Assembly (NCBI GenBank): GCA_963920635.1 | Contig: OY987299.1 | Span: 63,656,692 to 63,720,691 of the forward strand | DNA length: 64,000 bases | Origin: Pseudeuparius sepicola | Taxonomy: Eukaryota; Arthropoda; Insecta; Coleoptera; Anthribidae | Reading direction: 5' to 3' | In this document: piece after piece, positions 20,931 through 32,249 of the stretch | How positions within the stretch are numbered: the stretch's first letter is position 1 | Layout of the letters: the number at the start of each line of letters is the position of its first letter | Translations under genes and position numbers: made by a program | The notes under the pieces: generated by a model | What the model saw: only the letters and a program-made list of their open reading frames with translations | Database searches by the model: none | Told to the model about the DNA's origin: nothing

Positions 20931-23340
20931 AACACTTAGGAGGTCCGACAGGGCCGTACTAAGCGTTTATACCAAGAGGTGAAATTATCTTTAAATTATC
21001 TGAGGTACTCCTAGTTTGGAGTATTGTGAGGGTGAGAATTATAATTAAAGTCTACCTACATATAATACCTATTCCGTAGACTTTGATATTATCACCACTA
21101 AAAGAAATTTGACGTTTGGGTAGTCAGAGCTGCTCCGTTAAAAATAATTTGTGTCGCATTTTTTTAGAAAAAAGGTGTCTAGGCCTTAAGAGGAGCCAAA
21201 ATTTTATTTTTCGTTAAATACTTAAAGTGTCTTCCTGTAAAAGATTTCGAAAATTTTAATAGAATTCAATATTATGCCACTATATCAAAATAGACCTACA
21301 TTCAATTTTGGTTTTTATTCGAAAAAAAAAAAGGATTTTAGTCGTATAATACTAGACGGAATACTAGACTAATCGGCCTACTTTTTCATAATGTGTAATA
21401 CCGATATACCATAGGCATTTTTGTTTTTTGAGATAATCGAGTTCGTTTTAGTCGACTGGGTGCGGGGATAATCCCTGGATGGCTTACTACGATCATGCTT
21501 ACCTACATCCAGAAAATAAAAAATAGTAATATCATCGGAAAATAATATATTTAAAACAATGTTCGAAACGATGGGTAGATTTGCACATTTCCAGATAACG
21601 CAACCCACTTTAGTTTTCTTTCATGTGTTACGAAAATGTCAGTAGGCCGATTAGCCGATAACTTGTTATTAATAGAAACTTTATCGCCATGTTTAGTTAT
21701 TTTGTCCTGTTTCTATATACCGCGTGCGTGTCCCCGGATTGTTTGGGCGACTCTTGTTGTAGGTAAATGACAAAATATTTTCCAGTTGGAATTTAACCTT
21801 TTTTTGGTTCAGAGCTGCTTGGTTTGAAACTAGTTTGTGACATAATTTTACTTTCGAAAAAGCACGTATGCCTTGTAAATTTCGAAAAAAGTAATTTTCA
21901 CATCAAAGTGCGACCTTTTATAGGTTTTACGACAAAACGTTATAAAGGAAATTTGCTCAGAATGAAAAATTGAGTGGTTTGCAAAATTTGGAAACTTTGA
22001 AAAACCGATTATTCGCACCAGTAAAGTGCCCTTTTTGTTTAGACTAAAAAACTGAGAAGGCTTGCAAAATTTCAGTCTGGGTTCACTTTGAGTTTTTGAC
22101 TTTTTTTTTTCTAGTAACTACAACTAGTAACATACCTATTAAGTAACGGTTTAGGTTATAAGTAAGTCCATTGTTACGAACACTGACACGTAATGACTGA
22201 CACGTAATAAAAAAAATTACATATCTGTTCTTAATTAAAACAAAATTATCCCGGGTGTCTTGTTAGCGCGGCATCCGCGCCACCATAACAACCAACCAAC
22301 ATAGTAATTGTTGCCTGTCGGATAATCAGAAGTATAGGTAGTTTATATATTATAATAGTTTTTCTTTCGTCGAAGTCGAAGTCGAAGTCGAAGTACAAAA
22401 CTCGAGTTGTAAGCTTATTGCATACTCGTGGAATTACAGCACTCGCCGCTGAGCGGCTCGTGAGCAACTTTTCCACTCATACGTAATAAGCTGTTTACAA
22501 CTCTCGCTATGTAATATACTATTAAGAGCCTTTCTGTAGCTTTCGCATCAAAATGTTATTAAAACAACTTGTTCGGTATGGAAAACTAGGTACCTAGATG
22601 TCAAAAATGTCGAAAGACTAAGCCTCCTTCGATTTATGTGCGTTTTAAGTTTTTTTAGCAGAATAATCAAAATTGGCCTACTAGGCCTTTGAAATTTTTC
22701 ATTCCTACTCGTGAACTAATTTTCTTAATAATATTTTGAAGTGAAAGCTACAGAAAGAGCACTTTTCTTAAAAAATAAAACGGAAAAAATCAAAAAAATC
22801 AAAGTAGGCCTAGACTTTTGACCTCAGCTTTTCATTCTAAACAAAATCCTACAAAAAGGGCACTTTACTGGTGTGAAAAATTAGTTTTTTTTCAACATTT
22901 CCAAGGCATGCGTGATTTTTCAAAAGTAAAATTATTTTTTGCTTTTTTTTTGTATTTCACCGATTTAATGTGGAGGATATGTACGACCTTTTTATGGCCT
23001 TTAGACATTTATTTTATTAATTGAAATGTTAAACACGTATAGTTATCAGGTACCTAATAAATATTAACTATGTACCTGGGTGGTCGAGTTATGTGGATCA
23101 CTTCTAATAAAAGTTGTAGGGTTCCTACAGGGCCATTGAATTTTATTTTCAACAGGTAGGTACCTATACAGCGTGAACCGTAATAGATACGAAGTCGGTC
23201 AAATTGAGGCAAACTTGCGCCTTTGGGCGCCTAACAATATGCCGTTGAGAAAGGTAAAATATTTTCATTGGTTGCCGAGATATTTAAAAAAAAACAAATT
23301 TTTGAAAATAAGATTTTATTTTTATCTGGCGCATTTGCGA
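20931..23340. other. no gene seen
   Basis: About 2.4 kb of AT-rich DNA. Several stretches look like old inverted repeats (motifs such as AAAGTAGGCC and AAAAAGGGCACTTTACTGGT recur on both strands between 22010 and 22870), and 22378-22393 is a short GTCGAA microsatellite. No credible coding region. Confidence 0.4.
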
Positions 23341-23970
23341 TAATATTGAAATAGTTATTTATGCACCAAGTGCATAAAGTAGTACTTTTTTCATGAATGG
23401 GAAAGTTGCGCGCACGAACCGCAGGTGAGTGCGCGCAATCCCATGAATGAAAAAAAGACACTTTATGCATGAGTTTCATACATTATTTTTTTATACGATC
23501 GTGCTTAAACATTGAAATATTTGGGATGGGATTTTTGTGTTATATACTAAAGGGCATATAAATGCACTATGGTTTTCAATTACGAGGATTATAATATTTA
23601 GATCGCGGTCTCACTACGTTTACACATAGTATTGAAATCGATTTGAATATGTTTCTAGAATTATTGAAAACCGCATGAAGAGATTTTGAGATTGATTTGA
23701 ATCTCAAAATAAATTTTCTTATTTTCGGGATTTAACGACACATTTACCATTTATGAAAACACCAAACTGCATTACACTGAATTCGATTCCAAACTCCATG
23801 TAAACGTAGTAAGGAAGTTTAGAGTGAAAAAAAGTTAACTTTTTTTCACTCTAAACTGCTCAGAGTGAAAAAAAGTAAAAAGTAACAAGTTAAAAAAAGA
23901 TATACTTTAGGCATTTAAAAAGGTTAAAAAAAGTAAAGTTTTTATAACGATCGTATAAAAAATAAATTTT
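23341..23970. repeat. Dispersed repeat, copy 2 (fuller form)
   Basis: The fuller relative of 9870-10370. It adds a hairpin with AAGTTGCGCGCAC / GTGCGCGCAA near 23400-23440 and a segment with ATTCGATTCCAAACTCCATG near 23775. Internal AGAGTGAAAAAAAGTTAACT / TTTTTTCACTCT inverted pairs lie near 23820-23870. Confidence 0.8.
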
Positions 23971-24052
23971 ACTTCTTCTTGCATTTTTTTCTGGACTACT
24001 AGAGGGATGATCTTCATTTTTTTTTAATACGGATCTGGATTTTTTGTTGCAT

Positions 24053-24317
24053 ATTTCGAAATGAATCGTTGTTCTGAGTACAACGATGTACGATGTATAT
24101 ATTTTTTCTCGTTTTAGCCGCTAAAATGCACATTTACTAAGAAAAAAATTAATACGGCCCTGGACTATACCAATAGCTTTGAAAAAAAGAGAAAATTGCA
24201 TAGTCCAGGGCCGTATTAATTTTTTCGTAGTAAATGTGCATTTTGGCTGCCAAAACGAGAAAAAATATGTGTTTTTCATACATCGTTGTAGTCAGAACAA
24301 CGATTTATTTCGAAATA
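24053..24317. repeat. Palindrome, arms about 115 bp
   Basis: ATTTCGAAAT-AATCGTTGTTCT...TAATACGGCCCTGGACTA on the left is mirrored by TAGTCCAGGGCCGTATTA...AGAACAACGATTTATTTCGAAAT on the right, with a centre of about 30 bp near 24185. A related CAGGGCCGCATTAGAAAAAA block lies at 63569. Confidence 0.82.
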
Positions 24318-24649
24318 TGGAGATGGTCCCTCTATCTCAGAAACGAAACGTCGCCCCGAAAATTTAAAAATACCATGACGTAGTACAAAAAAAAGTTGCA
24401 ATATAGTTTATTTTCCAATATTATCACAAATCGCGAGGAATAAATTTAATCTAATTTTAAAAAATTCGGTTTTACTTAAACTACTCAGCAACCCATGAAA
24501 ACATTTTAACTGCCGTGTTTAGATTTTGTTATGTCGTTTTGAACAGTGGCCATTTTATATGTGGCAGACAAAGCGAGTACGTTCTGAGTTAACTTCGTGA
24601 ATTTGTGAATTAAAAGTAACAGTGATTAAAGGGAAAATATACTCTTACG

Positions 24650-24720
24650 ATGGCGAATTGTTCAGCGTTTGGTTGCAAAAGCAGAAGTGAAAAGCAAGAG
24701 CCCGGGAGTTCATTTCACAG
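24650..24720 (+). CDS. First coding exon of a THAP-domain gene (partial)
   Basis: From the ATG at 24650 the exon encodes 23 codons beginning MANCSAFGCKSR and ending SSFH plus two bases, then a good donor, CAG|GTAAAT, at 24720/24721. This is the start of a THAP zinc finger (C2CH): first two Cys with C-x-A-x-x-C spacing, then the FH that precedes RFP. THAP proteins bind DNA and include transposases of the P-element type as well as host regulators. Splitting after FH is a common exon structure. I found no second exon in the following 11 kb; it may lie further away or be lost. There is no stop or frameshift in this exon, so it may be a real first exon, but a fossil cannot be excluded. Confidence 0.6.
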
Positions 24721-25756
24721 GTAAATATTTAAAAAGCTACCTTTGAAAGATGCCCAAGTTTTTTGGGCATTTTCCTTTTAAGTGAGCCTCACTCATTAAT
24801 TAAAAAAAAAATAAAAATCATGTTAGTAGTCTAAATAAGTTTTTCTTTTATTTTATGCCCTGAAACTTTAAAATAGTTGTCGTTTCTATTATTGTCTGTA
24901 ATTTACTTACCTAATTAAAAAATGTAAAATAAGTAAATTAAATAAAAAATCAGATCAAGTTTGATATTTCTTGACGACAAAATTAATTTCACGTCATGTG
25001 TCTTAAAAAGTGATGCTTTGACGAAATTAAATTTATGTTAATTGCATGTTTTGAGAACCGATAGGTAAATCGAGTTGATAATTTGCACACTTTTCTTATG
25101 GGAAATATTCAAATATTGTATCAGTTTTGGACTTTCGCTAGCCGAAAGAGGGAATAAATCATGATCCTAGGTCCTAGGGTACTACTAACTTGTATATTGT
25201 ATATTCGCTGATAGGTATGTAAAAACGGCACAGTTATATTAAGTCATTAAATGTCTGTTAATTGGGTCAGTTATAAAAGATACACATGTTCTCTGTTTCG
25301 TCATAAATCTAAATATATTTTTATGTATAAGCTTACTAACATCATCACAGGAAATAGGATAACACTTCTCATCGCAAGGCTATTTGCAATGGGAACTTCA
25401 AAACGTGCTTTAATACGCATACAACATTTTATGAATAGGTTTTTGTTGCAAATGACACCTAACTTCGAGATCGATCTAAATAACAAACCAAATTACTAAT
25501 ATTAGGTATATTTTTATTTTTCCATATTTCACTGATTTATTAGACATGCACTATCTGAACTATAATGAGCTACATAATAATACAGATTTTTAATTACCAT
25601 ACAAATTTGTCACCAATATAAATGTAACAAATTACAATTTTCAACCAATAAAAATGTTGCATCACAGCAATATTCGGTTAATATCTATATTGCCATTATC
25701 ATGACAGATTTAGAATTTAAGAATTTTGACGGTCGCGGTTCCTTTGCCGCTCGGTG
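24721..25756. other. no gene seen
   Basis: AT-rich DNA; would be intron if the THAP exon at 24650 is real. The frame at 25251-25499 has no recognised domain. Confidence 0.4.
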
Positions 25757-25758
25757 TA

Positions 25759-26720
25759 CAGGGTGTCCCAAACTCGACGCCCCAGGGTTAATATAGGCAA
25801 ACAAAAACAGCCGGTAAAAATTTGATTTGTGGGTTTCTTGTAGGACTACCCAAGCTTGATTTTGGGCCGAAAAGATAGTTTTTAGGAATTTGGAAAATAT
25901 AGGTTATGACGTCATCAAATATATTTTCCCAGGACCATACTTACCTGTTTCTCTTTATATTTGGAAAGAGCACGTTTTTCTGATAAACTTTCGAAAATAA
26001 TTTTCAAGTTTCATTAAAAAGTTATATGCGTATTATTTGTAAAAATATGAAAAAGATGCCATGGTATTTTTTAATGATAATCGAGTTAGTCATGACCATG
26101 ACGTATATTTTCGACAGAAACAATTGACAGGTGCTCAAACAAATGTATTATGTATTAAATTTAAAAACCAACAATATAAAAGTAAAAGCTAGGTAGGTTC
26201 TTACTTAAAATAATTTTCAATGTGACTACTTTCTTTTAATAAATATAAGTCTAGACGGCGTCTAACTTCTGTCTTAGTGGCCTTTCTTAATACATCTGGT
26301 GTTATTTGCCGACAGGCATCTTCTATTTTTTCTATTAAATGATTTCCGAGATGGAGTTTTGTAAACGATGTTTTTCAGAAATCCCCACAAATGAAAATCT
26401 AATGGTGTTACGCCTGGTGGCTTTCCTGGCCATTTATTCCAGTTCATTTGTTTCCATGAAACAAGATATAAAAAAAATATTTACGAAAGTTTTTCAGAAA
26501 AACGTGCTCTTTCCAAATATAAAGAGAAACAGGTATGGTCCTGGGAGAAATATATTTGATGACGTCATAATAACCTATATTTTTCCCAAATTTCCAAAAA
26601 CTATCTTTTTGGCCCAAAAGCAAGTTTGAGTGGTCCTGCAATAAACCCACAAGTCAAATTTTTACTGGCTGTTTTTGTTTGCCTATAATAACCCTGGGGC
26701 GTCGAGTTTGGGACACCCTG
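25759..26720. mobile_element. CAGGGTG element with mariner-like remnant
   Basis: TA-flanked (25757-25758, 26721-26722). The ends are inverted copies, CAGGGTGTCCCAAACTCGAC then GCCCCAGGGTTA, and the pairing runs inward about 250 bp (shared: GATGACGTCAT, GGAAAGAGCACGTTTTTCTG). The middle retains the end of a transposase on - (26205-26455). This ties the CAGGGTG termini to a Tc1/mariner-type transposase. Confidence 0.8.
26205..26455 (-). pseudogene. Mariner-like transposase C-terminus
   Basis: On - the sequence reads WNKWPGKPPGVTPLDFHLWG then FLKNIVYKTP, matching the end of the DDE domain of IS630/Tc1/mariner transposases (W-PRSPDLTPLDFFLWGYLK--VY-TP). After a frameshift it continues with IEDACRQITPDVLRKATKTE and VRRRLDLYLLKESSHIE, the expected C-terminal helices of the same insect family. 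The RSPD part has become KPPG, so a catalytic-region residue is lost. The N-terminal two thirds are absent. Confidence 0.78.
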
Positions 26721-26722
26721 TA

Positions 26723-27336
26723 CATTCATTTCCTGTCCACGTTGTAACTTGTTTTCTGGGTTTACCACACTCGCAATGTCTTGGTGATTCTTTTAGACCG
26801 TCGCTGCTTCGTGTTGCTTATACCACAGCTTAAATATTAAGCTGTGTTTATACTACGGCTTACAAACTCGAACGTTGAAATCGACACTTTCACTTTCCTA
26901 CACATAGAAACCGAACAATATTTATAATTATTATAAATACGTAGAGTCATAGACCGTATGAAACGTGTGCTCAAAATTTTGTTAACCACCTTAGAACCTA
27001 TTTTGAAACTAAAGGCTGAAGAGTCGAAGGCTCACAATTATAGATATACGGACTTGAAGTCAAATAAAACAACGAACATGGAGTATGGAGTATTTCAGTT
27101 TGTTGACGGAAAAGGGTGTTTATATCATTAATTAATTCAGGTACAAGAATAACTAATGGTTCTAAAACTTTCTTGGGTCATATTTTCGCTAAAAGATCTG
27201 ATGTTGACCGATACTCTGCTTTTATACTTCGAAACGACATTAGATACGAGTACCACATTCCAGTTATTTGTGTATTGGGCATTAAGCAGCAAAAATCAAC
27301 AGTAAAATCTGAAACAAATAAAATAGATTAAATATA
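26723..27336. other. no gene seen
   Basis: Non-coding. The frame at 27116-27331 has no recognised similarity. Confidence 0.4.
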
Positions 27337-28520
27337 CAGGGTGATTCAGTTTTAATCTGCAACACTTCAACAGGTGATAGAAAACCAAAAAATAACTGCA
27401 CTTTCTTCTATAAACTATATCATTTTAAGGCCTTATAAAAAAGTTACAGGGTGTTAAAGTTGCAAGAAATATGTGGAATTTATTGAATATTTTACAAACT
27501 AGTTGAGATATTTAAGTCATATTTGGTACACGTTATAACGGCATGGGTTAGCATAAAACCTGTTAATATCAAACATCTTGAACACCCAGTGGCGTAGAAA
27601 TTGGTAATTAGTATAATTTATTTTAGAAAAAAAATAGAACCACCTTGTATAGCAATAAATTGTATTCAATTTCTTATGTAAATTTTAATTGTAAACAAAA
27701 ACGTTCTCTTAGCATTTTTTCATATGTGTCATGGTTTCATAGCAAATTTGATTTTTTCGTATTATTTCGGGGTAGGTACGTCTGAAAAATTAACTTAAAA
27801 CTTTTCTCCATAAGTAACACTCAAAGTAGAAAAAATGTGTTTGCTACCTGATATAAAGTAACTTTTTCCAATAAACTCACCTAATTAAGGCTATACTTTT
27901 GAAGATACAGGGTCTAAAACATTTAAGGAAGATAGGTACAATAATTAATGTTACGCTCTGTATCTTGAAAAGTAAAACCTTGAATGGGTAAGTTTATTGG
28001 GAAAAGTTACTGTATTTAAAGTAGAAAACACATTTTTTCTACTTTGAGTGTTACTTATGGAGAAAAGTTAATTTTTCAGATGTACCCCGAAATAATACGA
28101 AAAAATCAAATTTGCTATGAAACCATGACACATATGACAAAATGCTAAGAGAACGTTTTTGTTTACAATTAAAATTTACATAAGAAATTGAATACAATTT
28201 ATTGCTATACAAGGTGGTTCTATTTTTTTTCTAAAATAAATTATACTAATTACCCATTTCTACGCCACTGGTTGTTCAAGATTTTTGATATTAACAGGTT
28301 TTATGCTAACCCATGCCGTTATAACGTGTACCAAATATGACTTAAATATCTCAACTAGTTTGTAAAATATTCAATAAATTCCACATATTTCTTGCAACTT
28401 TAACACCCTGTAACTTTTTTATAAGACCTTAAAATGATATAGTTTATAGAAGAAAGTGCGGTTATTTTTTGTTTTTTTATCACCTGTTGAAGTGTTGCAG
28501 ATTAAAACTGAATCACCCTG
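27337..28520. mobile_element. CAGGGTG foldback, near-complete palindrome
   Basis: TA-flanked (27335-27336, 28521-28522) and almost entirely a palindrome of two arms of about 560 bp around a short centre near 27930. Terminal sequence CAGGGTGATTCAGTTTTAAT; other paired blocks include ACTTCAACAGGTGATA and GAAACCATGACACATATGA. No transposase coding seen. The short frames at 28456-28787 overlap its right end and are not called. Confidence 0.88.
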
Positions 28521-28522
28521 TA

Positions 28523-29269
28523 TAAAAAAAAAAAATTTTATTTACAAATATTCCAAATTGGCCAAAGTTCTTAATGAACAAAATGTACATAAAATGGCCG
28601 ATATTTTAGTAAATATTTTAACCAGCAGTGTAAATGAACGTACCCCCGGAAATACCACTAAAACATAATTTAAAAAAGAAATCCTTGGATAACGCAGGGT
28701 ATAATCAAGTCTATAAAAGTAAAACAAAATATATACAAAGGTCATATTATGAATGAACCTACCTATAACTTGGACAAGAAAAATCAATTTCAGAGATAGA
28801 AAGTGTCGTTAAAAGAAACTAATATACGACAAACACATTTACTATACAAAAAATGACGGAACTGGAAATGATAGGAAGACTTTCGGAACGTTTTAAGTGT
28901 GGGGATAACAACTGCAGAAATAAAAAAACTAAAATGCAACGCATTTCTGATAAAAAAAAGCTACAGATTGTCAATAACTATATAAATTCATACTATTGAT
29001 CCATTTAATTTTTAGTTGGTTTTTTCGACACAGATACCTGGATCAAACTGATTAAAATACAACTTTTTCAAGTTGACAAGAAAATTCATAAATGCCTATC
29101 ATTAAAGGAACGAAAATTTAAACGTGAACTCAAAAATAACTTCAACTTTGTTTTTCTGAGTTATCGGAGAATAAATCTTCCTCCTTTGAATACTATTCAT
29201 GGTTAGGTAAAACTTGGCCAATAAAATAACTAGGCCGCGAATTTAAACAGTCAAGAAAAAAACAAATAC
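28523..29269. other. no clear gene; possible LINE 5' sequence
   Basis: Short frames exist but carry no domain I recognise. 29090-29160 (KERKFKRELKNNFNFVFL) might be part of the LINE that follows; this is only a guess from position. Confidence 0.3.
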
Positions 29270-29923
29270 AAATTCAATATTTTTTACAGAACTGAGCACA
29301 ATATTATAGAATTTAAGTCCAATAAGGCTCCTGGTGTCGATTTCATTAAGATGAAAATTCTTAAAATATTATTCCAAGAACTAAAGTTTCCCCTAACTTG
29401 TCTAATAAATAAAATATTAGAAGTAGGATATTACTCAAAACATTTCAAGCTAGCTGTTATTAAACCGTTATATAGGGATATGGCCAATAACTACCGACCA
29501 GTAACATTAACATCTAGTCTTTCTAAAGTAGCAGAAAAGGTTATAAAAAGCGCATTGTAGGTTTTGTCGATAAGTATCTTATCTCCTATAGATTTGGCTT
29601 CGGGAAAGGTGTTTCAACGGAAGACAAAATCGCGTCACTAACAAATATTATAATACAAAGACTTGGATAAGAACAAGAGGGTTATAGGTGTAATTTTGGA
29701 CCTGGCTAACGCTTTGGATACCGTTGACCATGCTGTTATGGTCGATGCAGTCGGGGGCTTTGACTTTAGGGGTCCGGCTTTAAGTCAAATAAGCTCTTAC
29801 CTAGAGGACCGTATACAGTGCGTCCAGCTGGGAGAATATGTAAGTGATCTCTTACAAGTAAGTTACGGTTTGCCGCAAGGTACTATTCTTGGTCGTGTGT
29901 TTTTTTCTGCTTACTGGAATTGA
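29270..29923 (+). pseudogene. LINE reverse transcriptase fragment (Jockey/CR1-like)
   Basis: The sequence runs through several RT motifs in order: SNKAPGVDFIKMKILK, PLTCLINKILEVGYYSKHFK, then NYRPVTLTSSLSKVAEKVIK, then in another frame FGFGKGVSTEDKIASL, then GVILDLANALDTVDHAVM (motif A; the catalytic F/Y-D appears as LDLANALD) and QVSYGLPQGTILG (motif B'). At least two frame changes and a stop at about 29560 break it, and it ends before the catalytic (Y/F)xDD motif. It is a middle fragment of the RT domain of a Jockey/CR1-superfamily LINE, perhaps the same family as 33555-35330. Confidence 0.82.
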
Positions 29924-30409
29924 ATGCTAGAGATCGAAAGCAAATGATTAACATCCTCTTTAGCAGATTATACGGTAATTTGCTATTTTGTGACTTCTGG
30001 AACACAACCTTCTCAAACTTTACAAGCCCTGTGCAAACATGTGGCAACGCCGCAGCGGGACCGTTCGACGGGTCTATGCAGTCGAGAGCAGTCTGCACTT
30101 TGGCTTACTTTATCTTTTCTAATAAATGTTCAACCCTCTTTTTAATTATAATTAGATACATTTGTGACCTTTGTTTCAATAATTTGGTACCTAAGTAAGT
30201 AGGTAGGTTTGTTTAACAGACAGTAAAAGCAGTAACAAGATTAACAAGTACATACCTCGGAGCGCCACCAACTTGAGGAGTGCCCAGTTGTGGCCGTGCT
30301 GAAATCACGGCAGGCTTACAAGCGCCTATACACAATACTCCATTTATTAAAGCCTGTTTTACAAATAACAATTTTCGTCCAATAAATCCCCCAATAAATC
30401 TTACCATTT
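29924..30409. other. no gene; possible solo-LTR-like tail
   Basis: 30020-30150 is more GC-rich, with AATAAATG near 30120 followed by a T-rich stretch, and might be an LTR or 3' tail. Nothing proves it. Confidence 0.3.
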
Positions 30410-31056
30410 ATTTTTCTGAGAACTTTCTTTGAAATAAATGATTGCTTTTTTGATAGGGTAACTTTATGTAACATTTGAGATCCATGGCCTACTTTCAGAG
30501 ATATTTTTGAAAAACCCGAAAACTGCCGAAATTTCTTCGGTTTGTAACTTTTTTGGTTTCAAGAGTTAACGAAAAATTTTCCCCAATGTTATTTGTGGGA
30601 AAAACTAATTGCTTTAAGCCTATTTTATCAGAATTTAAAACAATGCCACGGCTTAATGGCTCTAGCACCCACCAAAAAATGGGCTCATTTTATTGTAGCG
30701 AGCCGTGGCCTCGAATCCTGTACCTTCATGTTTTACGTTTTTTTCCCAACATACTACATTGGAGATCTTGGAAATTTCTTGCGATCTATCGGTATCTCGC
30801 ACATTTTTCACATTCTCAGATATGCAAGACAGCTATAAATAAAAAAAATTTAAGTGTTAAGAGAGCACACAACAAACCATGGCTTTTTCCAAATTCTGAT
30901 AAACTAGGTTTAAAACAATCAGTTTTGCCCACAAGTTTCATTAAGAATTTTTTTCGGTAACTCTTGAAACAAAAAAGTTACATGCCGAAGAAATTTTTTT
31001 TACACAAAGTTAGCTCATCAAAAAGCAATTTTTTTCAAATAAAGTTCTCAGAAAAA
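30410..31056. mobile_element. Foldback MITE
   Basis: The ends are TTTTTCTGAGAACTTTCTTT and, on the opposite strand, TTTTTCTGAGAACTTTATTT. Inverted pairing continues with CCGAAATTTCTTCGG / CCGAAGAAATT and AACTTTTTTGGTTTCAAGAG / CTCTTGAAACAAAAAAGTT, and TTTATCAGAATTT / AAATTCTGATAAA. The frames inside (30553-30960) follow from the repeat. Confidence 0.75.
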
Positions 31057-31319
31057 TTTGTCAAGATTTTATTTTAAAAACTAAGGATATAATCGGACTT
31101 TATTTGAGGCACCTAATATACCCTGAAAAAGTTTCTCTTTTCGCTACGCGAAAAACGCAATTCTATTATACTTAGAAAAATAGTTATTTGTGTAACTAGT
31201 GCAAAAAGTGCAGCTCGAGACGCAGTCGAGGTAACTAATTGGACAAACTTCATTTCCAGTATTTTTTTGAATTTTGTGTTCTTCATTGCCTATGAAGGTC
31301 TCATGTCTCTTAAAACTCT
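31057..31319. other. no gene seen
   Basis: Short non-coding gap. ATAGTTATTTGTGTAACTAG at 31182 resembles the left end of the 9870/23341 repeat family. Confidence 0.35.
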
Positions 31320-31720
31320 TTTTCGAATTTTTGTGAAGTTTCCGGTACTTACTGGTACATCCAGAATTTGAGGAGCTACCTGTTTCAGTTTTTTTAGAAA
31401 TTGAATTTTTACTAAAAGTATTTATACCAACAGGTTGAAAGGAGCATTTTCCGTTATAATATCTTATAAAGAATCAGTGTGACTGGTAGACTGGGGACGA
31501 AGGGATGCATTTTTGCGATACATTTCAACAAAATTCTTATTACAAATAATGATCGAGGTTTGTTTGTCTTGCTATCGGGCATTTTCACAGTTATGATAGA
31601 ATCCATGTCGTTAATATCCTTTAATGGTAATTTCTGTAACTCGTCTCTGCGGCATGCTCCTGCAATACCAAATACAATGCAACTATCTATAACAATACAC
31701 AAGTAAGTAGGTATAAAGTT
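31320..31720 (-). pseudogene. Tyrosine-recombinase fragment (Crypton/DIRS type)
   Basis: On - the frame reads IVFGIAGACRRDELQKLPLK then MDSIITVKMPDSKTNKPRS. This resembles the catalytic domain of eukaryotic tyrosine recombinases found in Crypton-type elements and related insect proteins, where an Arg in GA-RR-EL is the first catalytic residue and a Lys lies in the following beta-hairpin (K-P--KT---R-F). After a frameshift, NGKCSFQPVGINTFSK continues the family pattern. The HxxR and tyrosine motifs were not found before the similarity runs out near 31320. An incomplete, dead copy. Confidence 0.62.
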
Positions 31721-31721
31721 A

Positions 31722-32070
31722 AAAATCGGCAAAGTGCGAGTCGAACTCGCACACGAAGGGTTCCGTACCACCGTACAATATAAACCACTACATATTTTTA
31801 AAAAATATAAAAAAGTTTGCCCCCAGAGCGTGGTTTCGAACACCGGACCTCTGGGTTATGAGCCCAGCGCGCTTCCACTGAGCTACTTGGCTGATTGAGA
31901 AATATTATCTAGTTAGCCGTGTCATCAAGTGTTAACAAAAATCCAAACAACTATTACATTACCTTTATTTTACTTTTATTATTTGTTGTTATAGTGGCCA
32001 TACACACTCTGAAAATTTCAAGTGTCTACCTATTACGATTCAAAAGATACAGCCGTATAAGGCATAGTTG
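31722..32070 (+). repeat. SINE-like unit with 'gttccgtacc' core
   Basis: Begins CGGCAAAGTGCGAGTCGAAC then TCGCACACGAAGGGTTCCGT, and after about 200 bp continues with TATTATTTGTTGTTATAGTG and CTGAAAATTTCAAGTGTCTA, ending near GATACAGCCGT. I recognise these two blocks from a very common dispersed repeat of Lepidoptera and other insects; that recognition is from memory. Here the two blocks are separated by a tRNA-like sequence. Confidence 0.65.
31822..31893 (-). tRNA. tRNA-Met(CAT)-like sequence, probably a pseudogene
   Basis: On - it has an A-box-like TAGCTCAGTGGAAGCGCGC, a perfect anticodon arm CTGGG-CTCATAA-CCCAG (anticodon CAT at 31860-31858) and a T-loop TTCGAAA. The T stem has two mismatches and the acceptor ends do not pair well. 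It sits inside the SINE-like unit, so it is more likely a tRNA-derived module than a working tRNA gene. Confidence 0.5.
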
Positions 32071-32249
32071 GTGTCCCGTGGGGTTTTCTAAAAAGATTTT
32101 ACATAAAAATACAGCGCGCCCGTACCTGAACAAGTCACGTATATGTAATAACAGATGGACATCTGAGCCCCCAAAATCCAAAATCGGTACGAAATTTGAA
32201 AATTCTCCACACCAAAACAATACCAAATGTCAATCGATGTTTACGAATA

